From: Klebsiella pneumoniae
Lineage (GTDB): Bacteria > Desulfobacterota > Binatia > Bin18
Length of the DNA stretch: 38,942 nucleotides
Assembly: GCA_945865755.1 (NCBI GenBank)
Contig: CAMBFS010000016.1
Span: 1-38,942 of the forward strand
Direction: 5' to 3'
Every line of letters begins with the position of its first letter. Within the stretch, counting starts at the first letter, position 1. Made by a program: the position numbers and the translations under genes. Below are positions 7,094 to 17,821 of this stretch, in pieces. The notes below the pieces were generated by a model. That model was given only the letters and a program-made list of their open reading frames with translations, was not told the origin of the DNA and searched no databases.

Positions 7094-9628
7094 CTAGAAC
7101 GGCGAACCACCGCCACCACTGCTGCCGGTATACCGACCGCCGCCTTGACCGATGCCGAATCCACCGAATGAAAAATGAATGCTACTGGTCTTTTCGTCGC
7201 TCTTGGCATTGAGGGCCCGCCCCAGCTCAATACGAATCGGGCCAAACGGCGAACGCCAGCGAATCCCCGCGCCCACGGAATAGCGGAGGTCTGATATGTC
7301 CAACCCTTGCTCATGGGTGAAGGCGTTGCCCAAATCCGCGAACACCAACCCTTTGAGATTCAATTGCTGCACGAGCGGGAATATCAGTTCATTGTTGAGA
7401 ATCAGCTCTTCGCTCCCACCGATCGGCCGGCGATAGGTTTTGCGACGCCCCCCACCGCCATTATTCAGCACGACCGTCACTTTTTCGCGCGGGCCAAGGC
7501 TGCGTTCGCCAAAGCCACGCACCGAATTGATCCCCCCGGGGAAATAGCGGTCAAAGAGTGGCAGGTCATCCTTGAGCACTGCCGTGCGTTTACTGCCAAC
7601 ATGCGCTTCCTCGGTGAAACTGATGTCGCCCGCGCCATAGCCAAAGAAGCCCCCGGTCATCAGCGTGAATTGCCCCCAGCTTGGGCTGCGGTAGACCGGG
7701 ATGAAAAAGCGCGCTTCGAGTTCCGCTTTTTTATAGTCGGTGGACCCGCCCAGTCCGGCGTAGCCAAACGACAACTGTTGGAATGAGCCTTCAGTGGGGT
7801 CTTGAGGATTGTTCAAGGTGTTGCGCGAGAAATTCGGCGTCACTAACCCCGAGGTTTTCTTGCCGCGTTCAGCGAGAATCGCCGACGGTGTAATGTCATC
7901 AAAGTTGCTGATCTTCGACTGTTCATACTGATAGTTCATGCCGAAGTAGACATCTTCGAGCGGGTAGCCCCACGCGGACTCAAATCCCAGTGACGCCAGT
8001 GGGTACGACAACCGCGTCCCAGCCCCAGTCCCGGAACGGTCAAAGTCCTCGAAAGCGAAGCGCCAGTCAAAAATATCTCCACCGAGCGAAAAGCGGGTAT
8101 CAAAGGCATACGGGTCGGAAAAGCTGACAACCGAATTTTTGTAGCGCGTCCCGATACTGGCTCCGATCACCAGCGATTGGCCACGGCCCATGAGGTTATT
8201 CTCTTGGACCCGGGCGGTGGCGACGATACTCGTGGAGGAATTGAAGCCCGCGCCGACACTAAAGGCTCCGGTTTGCGCCTCTTTGACATCGACAAGGATG
8301 TTGAGCAGGTCATTTTTCACGCCCCGCTGCGTGGCCAAGTTGACATCCTCGAAGAAGCCGAGCCGTTGCACCCGCTCCTTGCTGAGCTGCAGGGCGGACG
8401 CGGAAAACAGCCCTTGTTCTTCGACCCGTAACTCACGACGGATCACTTTATCGCGGGTTTTCGTATTCCCAGCGATTTCGACTCGGTCAACGTAGACCTC
8501 GGGTCCTTTATCGACTCGATAGTGAATGTTCACGACCTTCTTTTCTGGATTGACGGCGGTCTCAGGTTCCACGTTCACGAACGCGTATCCTTGATCACTA
8601 AAGTACCCCGTCAGACGAAAGACATCATCGCGCAAGATACTCGCCTTGAACGTCTTCCCCTCTTCCAGCGTGATGCGCAGTTTCGCCTCTGCTTCACCGC
8701 CCGGCACCTCACCAGTAAACCCCACTTCGCCAATGGTGAACTGTTCGCCCTCATCAATGCGGAGGGTCACATATAACCCATCTTCTTTCCGTTCGACTTT
8801 CGGTTCATCGATACGGACGTTGATGTAGCCGTTGTCGTAATAATACGCGGTGAGCCGCTCCGTATCGGTCTTGAGGGCATCGCGATTGAGGACGCCGGTG
8901 CTGAGGAAGCGCGACAAAAAGTTTTTCTGTTTCGTGGCGATGACGCCACGGAGTTCATCAGCCGTGAACGCGACATTGCCTTCAAAGAGGAGCTCTTTGA
9001 TGCCAACCTTTTCTTTTTCATCGATCGTAAAGGTCAGCGAAGTCTCTCCAGCGGTTGTCGTTTCCGTGCGGTAGGTAATGTCCGCGTCGAGATGCCCCTT
9101 TTTCTCGTACTCTTTTTTGACCTCTTCGATGCCGCGGCGAATTTTGACCGGGTTCAGGATCGTCCGCGGATGAATCTTGAGCTTGGTTTCCACCTCATCC
9201 TTCGCCAGCGCTTTATTCCCCTCAATACGGACCTCGCGCAGCAGCGGACGTTCAGTCACTTGATACGTCAGGGTTGTCTTCCCGTTTTGTTCAGTCACGC
9301 GCGCCTCAACGTCCTTAAAGAACCCCATGTTGTAGATCGCACGGATATCGGTATCGACTTTTTGCTGATCAAGCGGTTCCCCGACTAGGCTCTTGATGTA
9401 CACACGGATGGCTTCCTCTTCGACGCGGTCATTCCCGCCCACGAGGACAGCTCCAATTTTTTTGGTATCGTCCGTCGGTGACGCCGTTTCAGAGGAGGAA
9501 GGAGAAGGGGTCTCGGAGGGAGGAGGGGTGGTCGTCCGCCCTTCGTCATCGGCGGCGGACACGAAGCCGAACAAAAACAGGGAGATAACGAAGGCTGCGC
9601 TTGCCAACAACGATTTGGGCATCATCAT
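7094..9628 (-). CDS. bamA: Outer-membrane protein assembly factor BamA
   Basis: Inserts beta-barrel proteins into the outer membrane. I place the start at 9628 (MMMPKSLLASAAFVISLF), giving a clean signal peptide ending near VSAAD; the frame is open to 9730 but the extra residues look non-coding. Five POTRA domains can be followed, opening with KIGAVLVGGNDRV, LLREVRIEGNKA, GIKELLFEGNVA, TIGEVGFTGEV and YVDRVEIAGNTK. A 16-strand barrel follows, including the RGFGERSLGP region. The barrel's last strand (SSIHFSFGGFGIG) is followed by about 17 extra, glycine-rich residues ending in GGGGSPF, whereas BamA normally stops at the last aromatic of the final strand. No strong ribosome binding site is visible. 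Confidence 0.95.
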   Translation of the reverse strand: MMMPKSLLASAAFVISLFLFGFVSAADDEGRTTTPPPSETPSPSSSETASPTDDTKKIGAVLVGGNDRVEEEAIRVYIKSLVGEPLDQQKVDTDIRAIYNMGFFKDVEARVTEQNGKTTLTYQVTERPLLREVRIEGNKALAKDEVETKLKIHPRTILNPVKIRRGIEEVKKEYEKKGHLDADITYRTETTTAGETSLTFTIDEKEKVGIKELLFEGNVAFTADELRGVIATKQKNFLSRFLSTGVLNRDALKTDTERLTAYYYDNGYINVRIDEPKVERKEDGLYVTLRIDEGEQFTIGEVGFTGEVPGGEAEAKLRITLEEGKTFKASILRDDVFRLTGYFSDQGYAFVNVEPETAVNPEKKVVNIHYRVDKGPEVYVDRVEIAGNTKTRDKVIRRELRVEEQGLFSASALQLSKERVQRLGFFEDVNLATQRGVKNDLLNILVDVKEAQTGAFSVGAGFNSSTSIVATARVQENNLMGRGQSLVIGASIGTRYKNSVVSFSDPYAFDTRFSLGGDIFDWRFAFEDFDRSGTGAGTRLSYPLASLGFESAWGYPLEDVYFGMNYQYEQSKISNFDDITPSAILAERGKKTSGLVTPNFSRNTLNNPQDPTEGSFQQLSFGYAGLGGSTDYKKAELEARFFIPVYRSPSWGQFTLMTGGFFGYGAGDISFTEEAHVGSKRTAVLKDDLPLFDRYFPGGINSVRGFGERSLGPREKVTVVLNNGGGGRRKTYRRPIGGSEELILNNELIFPLVQQLNLKGLVFADLGNAFTHEQGLDISDLRYSVGAGIRWRSPFGPIRIELGRALNAKSDEKTSSIHFSFGGFGIGQGGGRYTGSSGGGGSPF

Positions 9629-9758
9629 GAGGGGAATTCTCTCGCGAAAGACGTGTCTCCCGTAACAGAAACCCCCCAGATTGTAAAGCAGTTCGGGGTC
9701 TCGGATATAAGAGAACTCCCCCGATTCCACGCTGTTTCATCCGGGCTACAGTACGGAA

Positions 9759-10637
9759 ATGCTTTCTCGACCATCTCCGGCGATCTCGGTTCCCACCCCG
9801 CCCTCTTTGCAACTGGCCCTCCATTTCGCGTGTGATCCTGCTGGCAGGACCTTTCTGGCCCGTCAGTTCGTGACCTATCCTTTTTTTCTGACCCAGCCGT
9901 TTTATCTGGACGAGACACCGCCAGGGATGCCCTCGCTGATTCTGCAATCAGTGTCGGGCGGACTGTATCAAGATGAACGACTAGCGGTGGCCGTGACCGC
10001 TGATGTCGGTGCGCAGGTCCACTGCACCACCCAGAGCGCGACCGTGGTGCACTCAATGGCTGCGCACCGACATGCCTCGCAAGTGGTATCGATCTCGGCG
10101 GCGGCAGGCGCGTTCGTCGAATATCTTCCTGGACCGCTGATTCTTTTCCCACACGCAAACTGCCGTACCATTCTCGACATTGTCCTCGACCCCAGCGCGG
10201 CGGTGCTCGTGGGAGAAGCGTTTCTCGTCCATGATCCCGCGGGACAGGACCGGAAGTTCGGATCGCTTATGAGCGAGACCACGGTGCGACGACCGGATGG
10301 ACGCCTGCTCTGTCGCGATCGACTACGCATCACTGGCGAGGAACGGACGCTTGCGGCTCCTGGCGTACTTCGCCATTTCCAAGCCCAAGGCACCGTGTGG
10401 GTGCTCTCGTCTTCGTCCACACCGGAATTGTTAGAGGGATTGAGAACCGCGCTCAATGGAGTGACCGGCCTGTATGCTGGAGCCTCAACCTTGCCAAATC
10501 AAGCGGGCGTCTGGGCGCGCTTCCTTGCCAGTGATGCGCTCGTGCTGAACCGCGGATTCTCGGCGGCGTGGTCCGCGGTCCGGCGTGTGCTGACGGGAAA
10601 GGGAATCGAGGGACGACGCAGGGTGGGATGGGTGTGA
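9759..10637 (+). CDS. ureD: Urease accessory protein UreD-like (orphan)
   Basis: UreD (UreH) is the scaffold that binds apo-urease with UreF and UreG during nickel insertion. The 292-residue product has the family pattern: LALHFACDPAGRTFLARQF at the N-terminus, QPFYLDETPPGMPSLILQSVSGGLYQDERL, ATVVHSMAAHRHASQ, and AFVEYLPGPLILFPHANC. No ureABC, ureE, ureF or ureG is in the window. It starts divergently from bamA and is followed 79 bases later by the CheB-CheR gene. The family call is good from the motif order; a role in urease maturation cannot be shown from this context. Confidence 0.8.
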   Translation: MLSRPSPAISVPTPPSLQLALHFACDPAGRTFLARQFVTYPFFLTQPFYLDETPPGMPSLILQSVSGGLYQDERLAVAVTADVGAQVHCTTQSATVVHSMAAHRHASQVVSISAAAGAFVEYLPGPLILFPHANCRTILDIVLDPSAAVLVGEAFLVHDPAGQDRKFGSLMSETTVRRPDGRLLCRDRLRITGEERTLAAPGVLRHFQAQGTVWVLSSSSTPELLEGLRTALNGVTGLYAGASTLPNQAGVWARFLASDALVLNRGFSAAWSAVRRVLTGKGIEGRRRVGWV

Positions 10638-10716
10638 GCTGAGGCTCGTTCGGTCTTGTGTACAATCCCACACCGATGACCTATAAAGCCACCCATTCCC
10701 GCCGCAGGAGTCTCGC

Positions 10717-13323
10717 ATGACTGAAACGAACGACGAAAGACCGCTACCGGATTCCGCTCTGACCGAGGAAGAGCCCACGCCCACGTCCGAACCCCTCACG
10801 CCCGGCGCGGGATTCCCCATCGTGGGGATTGTCGCCTCGGCTGGTGGGTTGGAGGCGTTGGAAGCGTTTTTTAACGACATGCCCGCCGATAATGATATGG
10901 CCTTCGTGGTCGTCACTCATCAGGCCTCCGCCCGCGTGAGTCTGCTCCCTGAGTTGCTCAGGAATCATACCACGATGATGGTACGCGAAGTCACCGCTGG
11001 TATGCCCGTCGCGCCCAACACGATCTACCTTCCGCAACCCGGTCTGCACCTGGCCCTCTTCAATGCCACGCTCCAGCCAATGCCCGCTGAAGTGACCCAC
11101 GGCAGCGTGCAGTTTCCCATCGACTACTTCTTCCGCTCACTCGCCGCGGACCAGAAGGACAACGCGATCGGGATCGTGCTGTCCGGGACCGGGACCGATG
11201 GCACGCTCGGCGTGCAAGCGATCAAAGGGGTGGGTGGCATGGTGATGGTGCAGGAGGAGCAGTCGGCCAAGTTCGCGGGGATGCCGACGAGCGCGGTCGC
11301 CACCGGCGTGGTGGATTACATTCTGCCTCCCGGCTCCATGCCCCGTCGTTTGCTCACCTTCGTGCAAGGGCCGCACTCACCAGTCCCGATGACGCTCACG
11401 CCCGTCATGCCGCTGACCGCGGACCTCCTGCGCCAAGTCCAGGTGTTGCTGCGCAATCGCACCAGGCAGGATTTCTCCGCGTACAAAATCGGGACCTTGC
11501 AGCGGCGCATTGGACGGCGCATGAACGTCCACCAGATTCAATCCGCCGACCAGTACGTGCGCTTTCTGCGCGAACATCCCTACGAATTGGACTTGCTGTT
11601 CCAGGAATTGCTGATCGGCGTGACGAACTTTTTTCGTGACCCCGAGGCCTTTGCGTTTCTCGCGCAGACCGCGATCCCGGAGCTGCTGGCGACCCGACCG
11701 GACGATCTTCCCGTGCGGGTCTGGGTGCCGGCCTGTTCCACGGGCGAGGAAGCCTATTCGCTCGCCATCCTGCTCCGGGAAGGGCGCGACCACTTCCGGA
11801 AGAGCTGGCCCATCCAAATTTTCGCGACCGACTTGAACCCACAATCGGTTGAGAAGGCGCGCAACGGACGCTATCCGGGGGGCATTGCCGTGGACGTCAG
11901 TCCCGAACGGCTCGAGCGATTCTTCGTCACCGAGGAGGACAGTTATCGGATTAAGAAAGAGATTCGCGAGCTCATCATCTTTGCCGAGCAAAACATCCTC
12001 TCGGATCCGCCTTTTACCAAGGTGGACCTGCTGTCTTGCCGCAATTTGTTAATTTATCTGAACCCGGAGAAGCAACGCCAGCTCGTGCCAGTGTTCCACT
12101 ACGCCTTGAATCCTGGGGGCTTCTTGTTTCTCGGCTCCGCCGAGACCATTGGCGGGTACACGGATCTGTTCACGACGCGGGAGCAGCGCTGGAAGGTCTT
12201 TCAGCGCAAAGAGTCCAGTCCGGCCCTGGTGTCGGGGATAGATTTCCCCGTGCGCCCCGGACGACGCGAAGACCCCACGGTCACGGCCACTGCCTTGCCC
12301 CGCTCGTCGGAGGGCACACTCGCGTCGCTCGTGGAGCAGGTGCTCGTGCGGCAGTTTGCCCCGCCCAGCGTGATTGTGAACGCCCGTGGGGAGATCGTGT
12401 ATATTCATGGGCTCACCGGCCATGTGCTCCAACTCGCGCCTGGCCCGCCGACGCACAATCTGTTCACCATGGCCGACGAAGGGCTGCGCGTGAATCTTCT
12501 GGCCGCGGTGCGCGAAGCCACCTCGCTGGATCATCCCGTTCTCCGGAAAGGGGTGCCGGTGCGGACGAACAGCGGCATCACCACCGTCGATATCGTGGTG
12601 CGCAAAATTGCCGACCCCGAAGCGCTACGGGGCTTAGTGTTGGTGAGCTTCCTCGAACCTCAGCCCTCACGCACCCGCCGCCGCCGAGTCAAACCGGGCC
12701 AGCTTGAGGCGGTCGAACACGAGCGCATCGCGGCACTGGAACGTGAACTGCAAACGCTGCGCACGACCTTGCAAAGCACCATGGAGGAAGCCAATACCAC
12801 CAACGAAGAATTCAAATCGACCAACGAGGAGTTGCAATCGACCAATGAAGAGTTGCAAAGCGCCAACGAGGAATTGGAGACCACGAAAGAGGAGATGCAA
12901 TCGCTCAATGAAGAACTGCAGACGGTGAACAGCGAACTGCAAAGCAAGATCAAGCTGCTCTCGTCCCTCAACGACGACATGCTCAATATCCTGAACAGCA
13001 CGGCGATCGCGACCCTGTTCCTCGATAATGCGTTGGGCATCAAGCGCTTCACGCCGCAGACCACGCAGGTGTTCAAGCTGATCCCCGGTGACGTGGGGCG
13101 ACCCATTGGCGACATCGTGTCCACGTTGCTGTACAGTCAGCTCGAAGCCGATGCCCGTGAGGTGCTGCGGACGTTGGTGTTCAAGGAACTAGAGGTCGCG
13201 ACCCAGGACGGCCTCTGGTATGTGATGCGGATGTTGCCCTATCGGACGAGCGACAACGTGATTGATGGACTTGTGATTACCTTCATGGATGTGACCAAAC
13301 AGAAGCGGGCGGCGATGAAGTGA
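10717..13323 (+). CDS. CheB-CheR-PAS fusion signalling protein
   Basis: A single 868-residue chain joining a protein-glutamate methylesterase to a methyltransferase. Residues 33-210 are a CheB domain with catalytic Ser41 (ASAGG), His68 (THQ) and Asp161 (GTGTDG). Residues 230-500 are CheR, with the N-terminal helical part (RRIGRRMNVHQI) and the SAM-binding VWVPACSTGEEAYSLA, FATDLN and DLLSCRNLLIYL. A PAS-like segment follows. A long coiled coil at about 660-740 is built from repeats of the type NEELQSTNEELQSANEEL, then a final PAS domain. There is no receiver domain before CheB, so activity must be controlled another way. AGGAG at 10706-10710 supports the start. The kinase gene follows directly. 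Confidence 0.95.
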   Translation: MTETNDERPLPDSALTEEEPTPTSEPLTPGAGFPIVGIVASAGGLEALEAFFNDMPADNDMAFVVVTHQASARVSLLPELLRNHTTMMVREVTAGMPVAPNTIYLPQPGLHLALFNATLQPMPAEVTHGSVQFPIDYFFRSLAADQKDNAIGIVLSGTGTDGTLGVQAIKGVGGMVMVQEEQSAKFAGMPTSAVATGVVDYILPPGSMPRRLLTFVQGPHSPVPMTLTPVMPLTADLLRQVQVLLRNRTRQDFSAYKIGTLQRRIGRRMNVHQIQSADQYVRFLREHPYELDLLFQELLIGVTNFFRDPEAFAFLAQTAIPELLATRPDDLPVRVWVPACSTGEEAYSLAILLREGRDHFRKSWPIQIFATDLNPQSVEKARNGRYPGGIAVDVSPERLERFFVTEEDSYRIKKEIRELIIFAEQNILSDPPFTKVDLLSCRNLLIYLNPEKQRQLVPVFHYALNPGGFLFLGSAETIGGYTDLFTTREQRWKVFQRKESSPALVSGIDFPVRPGRREDPTVTATALPRSSEGTLASLVEQVLVRQFAPPSVIVNARGEIVYIHGLTGHVLQLAPGPPTHNLFTMADEGLRVNLLAAVREATSLDHPVLRKGVPVRTNSGITTVDIVVRKIADPEALRGLVLVSFLEPQPSRTRRRRVKPGQLEAVEHERIAALERELQTLRTTLQSTMEEANTTNEEFKSTNEELQSTNEELQSANEELETTKEEMQSLNEELQTVNSELQSKIKLLSSLNDDMLNILNSTAIATLFLDNALGIKRFTPQTTQVFKLIPGDVGRPIGDIVSTLLYSQLEADAREVLRTLVFKELEVATQDGLWYVMRMLPYRTSDNVIDGLVITFMDVTKQKRAAMK

Positions 13324-13370
13324 CGAGAGAAGCCAGGAGAAACGCGCGCTCAGAAGAAAGAAGACATGCA

Positions 13371-15059
13371 ATGAAAGATTCTGACAAACCCGCGCTCGTG
13401 GCGGCGAAACCATCCGCGGTCCTGCGACAACGGGCCGAGGACCAGTTGCGGATCACCCGCGAGCAGATCCTGCGTATGTCACCTGAGGATGTGCAGCGGT
13501 TGGTGTACGAGTTGCAAATCCACCAAGTTGAACTCCGGCTGCAAAACGAGGAACTCCAACGCGCCCAACAAGACCTGACGGCCACCCGCGACCGCTATAG
13601 TGACCTCTATGACTTTGCGCCCGTGGGGTACGTGACCCTCTCTTCCGAGGGAGTCATCCGGGAAGCGAACCTGACCGCCGCGACCCTGTTGGGGACCGAG
13701 CGCTCGCACGTGGTGGGCACGTTGTTGTCCCGCTTTCTCAACGGGCCTGCACGAGACACGTTCTGGCGGCATCTGTCTCGCCTCCGCACCGAGCGTGCGC
13801 TCTGCACGTGTGAAGTCACCGTCCAGCGTTTCGATGGCCTGTCGATAACCCTCAAACTGGAAAGCGTCGCGGTCGAGGAAGCGCAGGGAGCGCCCAGGCA
13901 GTTCCGCACGATTCTGAGCGACGTGAGCGCGCGCGTAGAAGCCGAAGCGGCACTGCGCACGCTCAATGAGACCCTTGAGCAACGCGTGGCGGAGCGCACG
14001 TACGCATTACAAGAGAGTGAGGAACGGTATCGCGATCTGTTCGACAATGCCTCTGACTTGCTGGCCACGATGACGCTGGAGGGCGTGTTGACGAATGTGA
14101 GTCGTAGCGTCCAGCACCATCTGGGATACGCCCCGGAGGAGGTCCTCGGAAAAAACTGGCGCGCATTCGTCACCCCAGAGTCCGTCGCGCGGATTGAGGA
14201 ACCCCTCATTCGCTCCAAGGAAGACGAATATGCACCCGCCAGTTATGAATTCGAGGTGCTGCATAAAACCGGGAGGCCGGTCCCGCTTGAGGGACAGGTC
14301 CGGTATATTCGCGATCTCCACGGTGTTCCGGTCGCGCTGCACGGCATGTACCGTGACATCACCCACCGCAAAGAAGTTGACCGCTTGAAAGATGAGTTGG
14401 TCTCGACCGTGAGCCATGAATTGCGCACCCCGCTCACGAGCATGCGAGGATTCACGGAATTATTATTGACGCGCGACTTCACGCCAGAAAAACAACGGGC
14501 CATGCTGTCGGTCATGCATCAGGAGTCCGTTCGTCTGACGACCCTCATTGATAACTTTCTTGATCTGCAACGCATGGCCGAAGGGCGGCAACCGTACGCG
14601 TTCGAGTCCGTTGATCTCGCCCCCCTGTTGCATGAAGCCATCGGGGTGTTTTCCGCGGAGCAAGCACGGCATCCGGTGCGGCTGACCATTCAAGCCCCAC
14701 TCCCTCTCGTCCGTGCGGACCCAGACCGCGTCCGTCAAGTGTTGCGCAATCTCTTGTCCAACGCCATCAAATATACGCCCGATGGGGGCCCGGTGAGCAT
14801 GGGCGCGCATCGCGAAGGCGAAGAGGTGGTGGTGTGGATCACGGACCGGGGCATTGGCATCGCGCCAGAAGCGCTGCCCAAGCTCTTTACCCGGTTTTTT
14901 CGGGTGGCTAATACGGCCACGCGGACCATTGGCGGCACCGGCTTGGGGCTCGCGCTGGTGAAGGAGATTATCGACGGCCATCATGGCCGCGTGTGGGTAG
15001 ACAGCACGGAGGGGAAAGGGAGTACCTTCTTCTTTACGATTCCGGTGGACGCAGGTTGA
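13371..15059 (+). CDS. PAS-domain sensor histidine kinase
   Basis: Soluble histidine kinase of about 562 residues with two PAS domains. The N-terminus has a helical segment (SPEDVQRLVYELQIHQVEL), then PAS 1 (YSDLYDFAPVGYVTLSSEG), a short coiled coil (LNETLEQRVAERTYALQ), and PAS 2 (YRDLFDNASDLLATMTLEG). The H box STVSHELRTPLTSMRGF has the phosphorylated His at about residue 349. N, G1 and G2 boxes follow: NLLSNAIKYTPDG, ITDRGIGIAP and GGTGLGLAL. No membrane segments are visible. A GTG at 13320 that overlaps the upstream TGA is an alternative start; I prefer ATG 13371. No response regulator lies nearby. Adjacency suggests the kinase works with the CheB-CheR protein. Confidence 0.93.
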   Translation: MKDSDKPALVAAKPSAVLRQRAEDQLRITREQILRMSPEDVQRLVYELQIHQVELRLQNEELQRAQQDLTATRDRYSDLYDFAPVGYVTLSSEGVIREANLTAATLLGTERSHVVGTLLSRFLNGPARDTFWRHLSRLRTERALCTCEVTVQRFDGLSITLKLESVAVEEAQGAPRQFRTILSDVSARVEAEAALRTLNETLEQRVAERTYALQESEERYRDLFDNASDLLATMTLEGVLTNVSRSVQHHLGYAPEEVLGKNWRAFVTPESVARIEEPLIRSKEDEYAPASYEFEVLHKTGRPVPLEGQVRYIRDLHGVPVALHGMYRDITHRKEVDRLKDELVSTVSHELRTPLTSMRGFTELLLTRDFTPEKQRAMLSVMHQESVRLTTLIDNFLDLQRMAEGRQPYAFESVDLAPLLHEAIGVFSAEQARHPVRLTIQAPLPLVRADPDRVRQVLRNLLSNAIKYTPDGGPVSMGAHREGEEVVVWITDRGIGIAPEALPKLFTRFFRVANTATRTIGGTGLGLALVKEIIDGHHGRVWVDSTEGKGSTFFFTIPVDAG

Positions 15060-15083
15060 GGCCACTTCGTAGGTGAAGGACGT

Positions 15084-15175
15084 TTAATCCACCGCTAGTG
15101 GGTGCCACTGCTGGCTTGTCCAGCAGTGTTCTCTGCTCGGTAAGTTATTTCCTGACGGTGCCTTAATCCACCGCT
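15084..15175. repeat. Inverted-repeat element (copy 2) with 13-bp flanking direct repeats
   Basis: The core at 15097-15162 is the reverse complement of the element at 6369-6455, including the perfect CACTGCTGG/CCAGCAGTG hairpin and the CGGTAAGTT-TTTCCTGAC end; the other terminal repeat is missing. It is bracketed by the direct repeat TTAATCCACCGCT at 15084-15096 and 15163-15175. The second copy is the last 10 coding bases and stop codon of the minus-strand gene ending at 15163, so the flank is either a target duplication or a duplicated gene end. It sits between two convergent genes and may end transcription from both sides. Confidence 0.7.
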
Positions 15176-16185
15176 GTCCCAGACTCCGGCACCTCTTCCC
15201 GTGCGCGCCGAATCTCCGCGAAACTCACTCCAGCCGCCGGCAACGCGATCAATCCTTGCGCGATTAGCGTGAGAAACTGCACGGCATTGAGCACCAGCCC
15301 GTAGGCCAGGGCATCGACCTCGCTCACGCCAAACATCCCAAGTCCCAATTGGCAGGCGTACTGATACGGGCCAATCATGCCCGGCAAGCCTGGGAGCGCG
15401 GTGCCAAAGCCGATCAAGATAAAGGTGATGAGCGCGGCCCCAAACGGCACCTGAAAATCGAACGCGAGGATCATAATGTAGGTGGACAGGATCGGCAGAA
15501 ACCACTGGGCCAGCGAGACGAGAAACACCGAGAGCAGTAACCAAGGATTGGGAATGACCCGCATGCCGTCCGCGATGGAGGCGAGAACTTTCTTGACGTT
15601 GGCCCGAAACCGTTCACGCAGGAGGTGTAACACCCACCGATCAACGAACGCTTCCCCCCGCCACCAGAAGAGCAGAACCAGTGTCACGAGGATCGTGGCC
15701 GCTGTAGCCGGGAACAGCGCTCCGCGGCGCACCCACAGCGGGAGATTTTCAACGGTCAGGAGCCCAAGGAGGATGTAAAAAACGATGCACACCGAGTCCA
15801 GGGTTTTCTCAAAGACGATATTGCCGACCACGTTGGAGAACGACACGGTGGACCGCCGCGAGAGGAGCCAGGGGCGCACGACTTCTCCGAGTCGAACCGG
15901 CAACAGGTTAATGGCCATGTAGGCGATGGCGACGATCATCCACAAGCGACCAAACGGCACGTGTTCGAGTGGGCGTAACTCCAACTGCCAGCGCCAGGCG
16001 CGAAACACCATGATGAGCAGACTCACACAGACGGCGACCAAGAGCCACCTGGTGTCGAGTTTGCCAAAGGCCGCGCCTAACTCAGCGAATTTAACATTGC
16101 GAAACGCGAGATACAAAAAACCCAGGCTGACGATGAGACTGATGATCAAGTGCCGCCAGCGTGAGGGGGTGGGTATGTCGGACAT
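15163..16185 (-). CDS. Flippase-like integral membrane protein (lysylphosphatidylglycerol synthase TM family, UPF0104)
   Basis: Polytopic membrane protein of 340 residues with about eight hydrophobic segments, beginning HLIISLIVSLGFLYLAFRNV. The family signature is clear: LLPVRLGEVVRPWLLSRR followed by NVVGNIVFEKTLDSV, and GFGTALPGLPGMIGPYQ near the C-terminus. Members resemble the membrane part of MprF and AglD/YbhN proteins, proposed to move lipids or lipid-linked sugars. The substrate is unknown here. It starts 8 bases after the stop of the ORF6N gene, with AGGAG inside that gene's last codons, so the two are co-transcribed. Confidence 0.88.
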   Translation of the reverse strand: MSDIPTPSRWRHLIISLIVSLGFLYLAFRNVKFAELGAAFGKLDTRWLLVAVCVSLLIMVFRAWRWQLELRPLEHVPFGRLWMIVAIAYMAINLLPVRLGEVVRPWLLSRRSTVSFSNVVGNIVFEKTLDSVCIVFYILLGLLTVENLPLWVRRGALFPATAATILVTLVLLFWWRGEAFVDRWVLHLLRERFRANVKKVLASIADGMRVIPNPWLLLSVFLVSLAQWFLPILSTYIMILAFDFQVPFGAALITFILIGFGTALPGLPGMIGPYQYACQLGLGMFGVSEVDALAYGLVLNAVQFLTLIAQGLIALPAAGVSFAEIRRAREEVPESGTAVD

Positions 16186-16193
16186 GTGTGCTC

Positions 16194-17769
<1,576 letters not shown>

Positions 17770-17773
17770 AGCG

Positions 17774-17801
17774 AGACCGAGGACCGAAGACCGAGGACCG
17801 A
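17774..17801 (+). repeat. Heptanucleotide tandem repeat GACCGAR x4
   Basis: Four consecutive 7-bp units (GACCGAG, GACCGAA, GACCGAG, GACCGAG) begin 5 bases after the stop codon of the catalytic dioxygenase subunit and lie between the two subunit genes. Similar 7-bp repeats with other sequences occur at 27700, 34985 and 38237. Confidence 0.8.
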
Positions 17802-17821
17802 GAAACGAAGGTAGCCTCATT

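Noticed and set aside
10661..10666. TACAAT as a -10 promoter element before the CheB-CheR gene
   Set aside because: No -35 hexamer at the expected spacing, so support is too weak for a feature.
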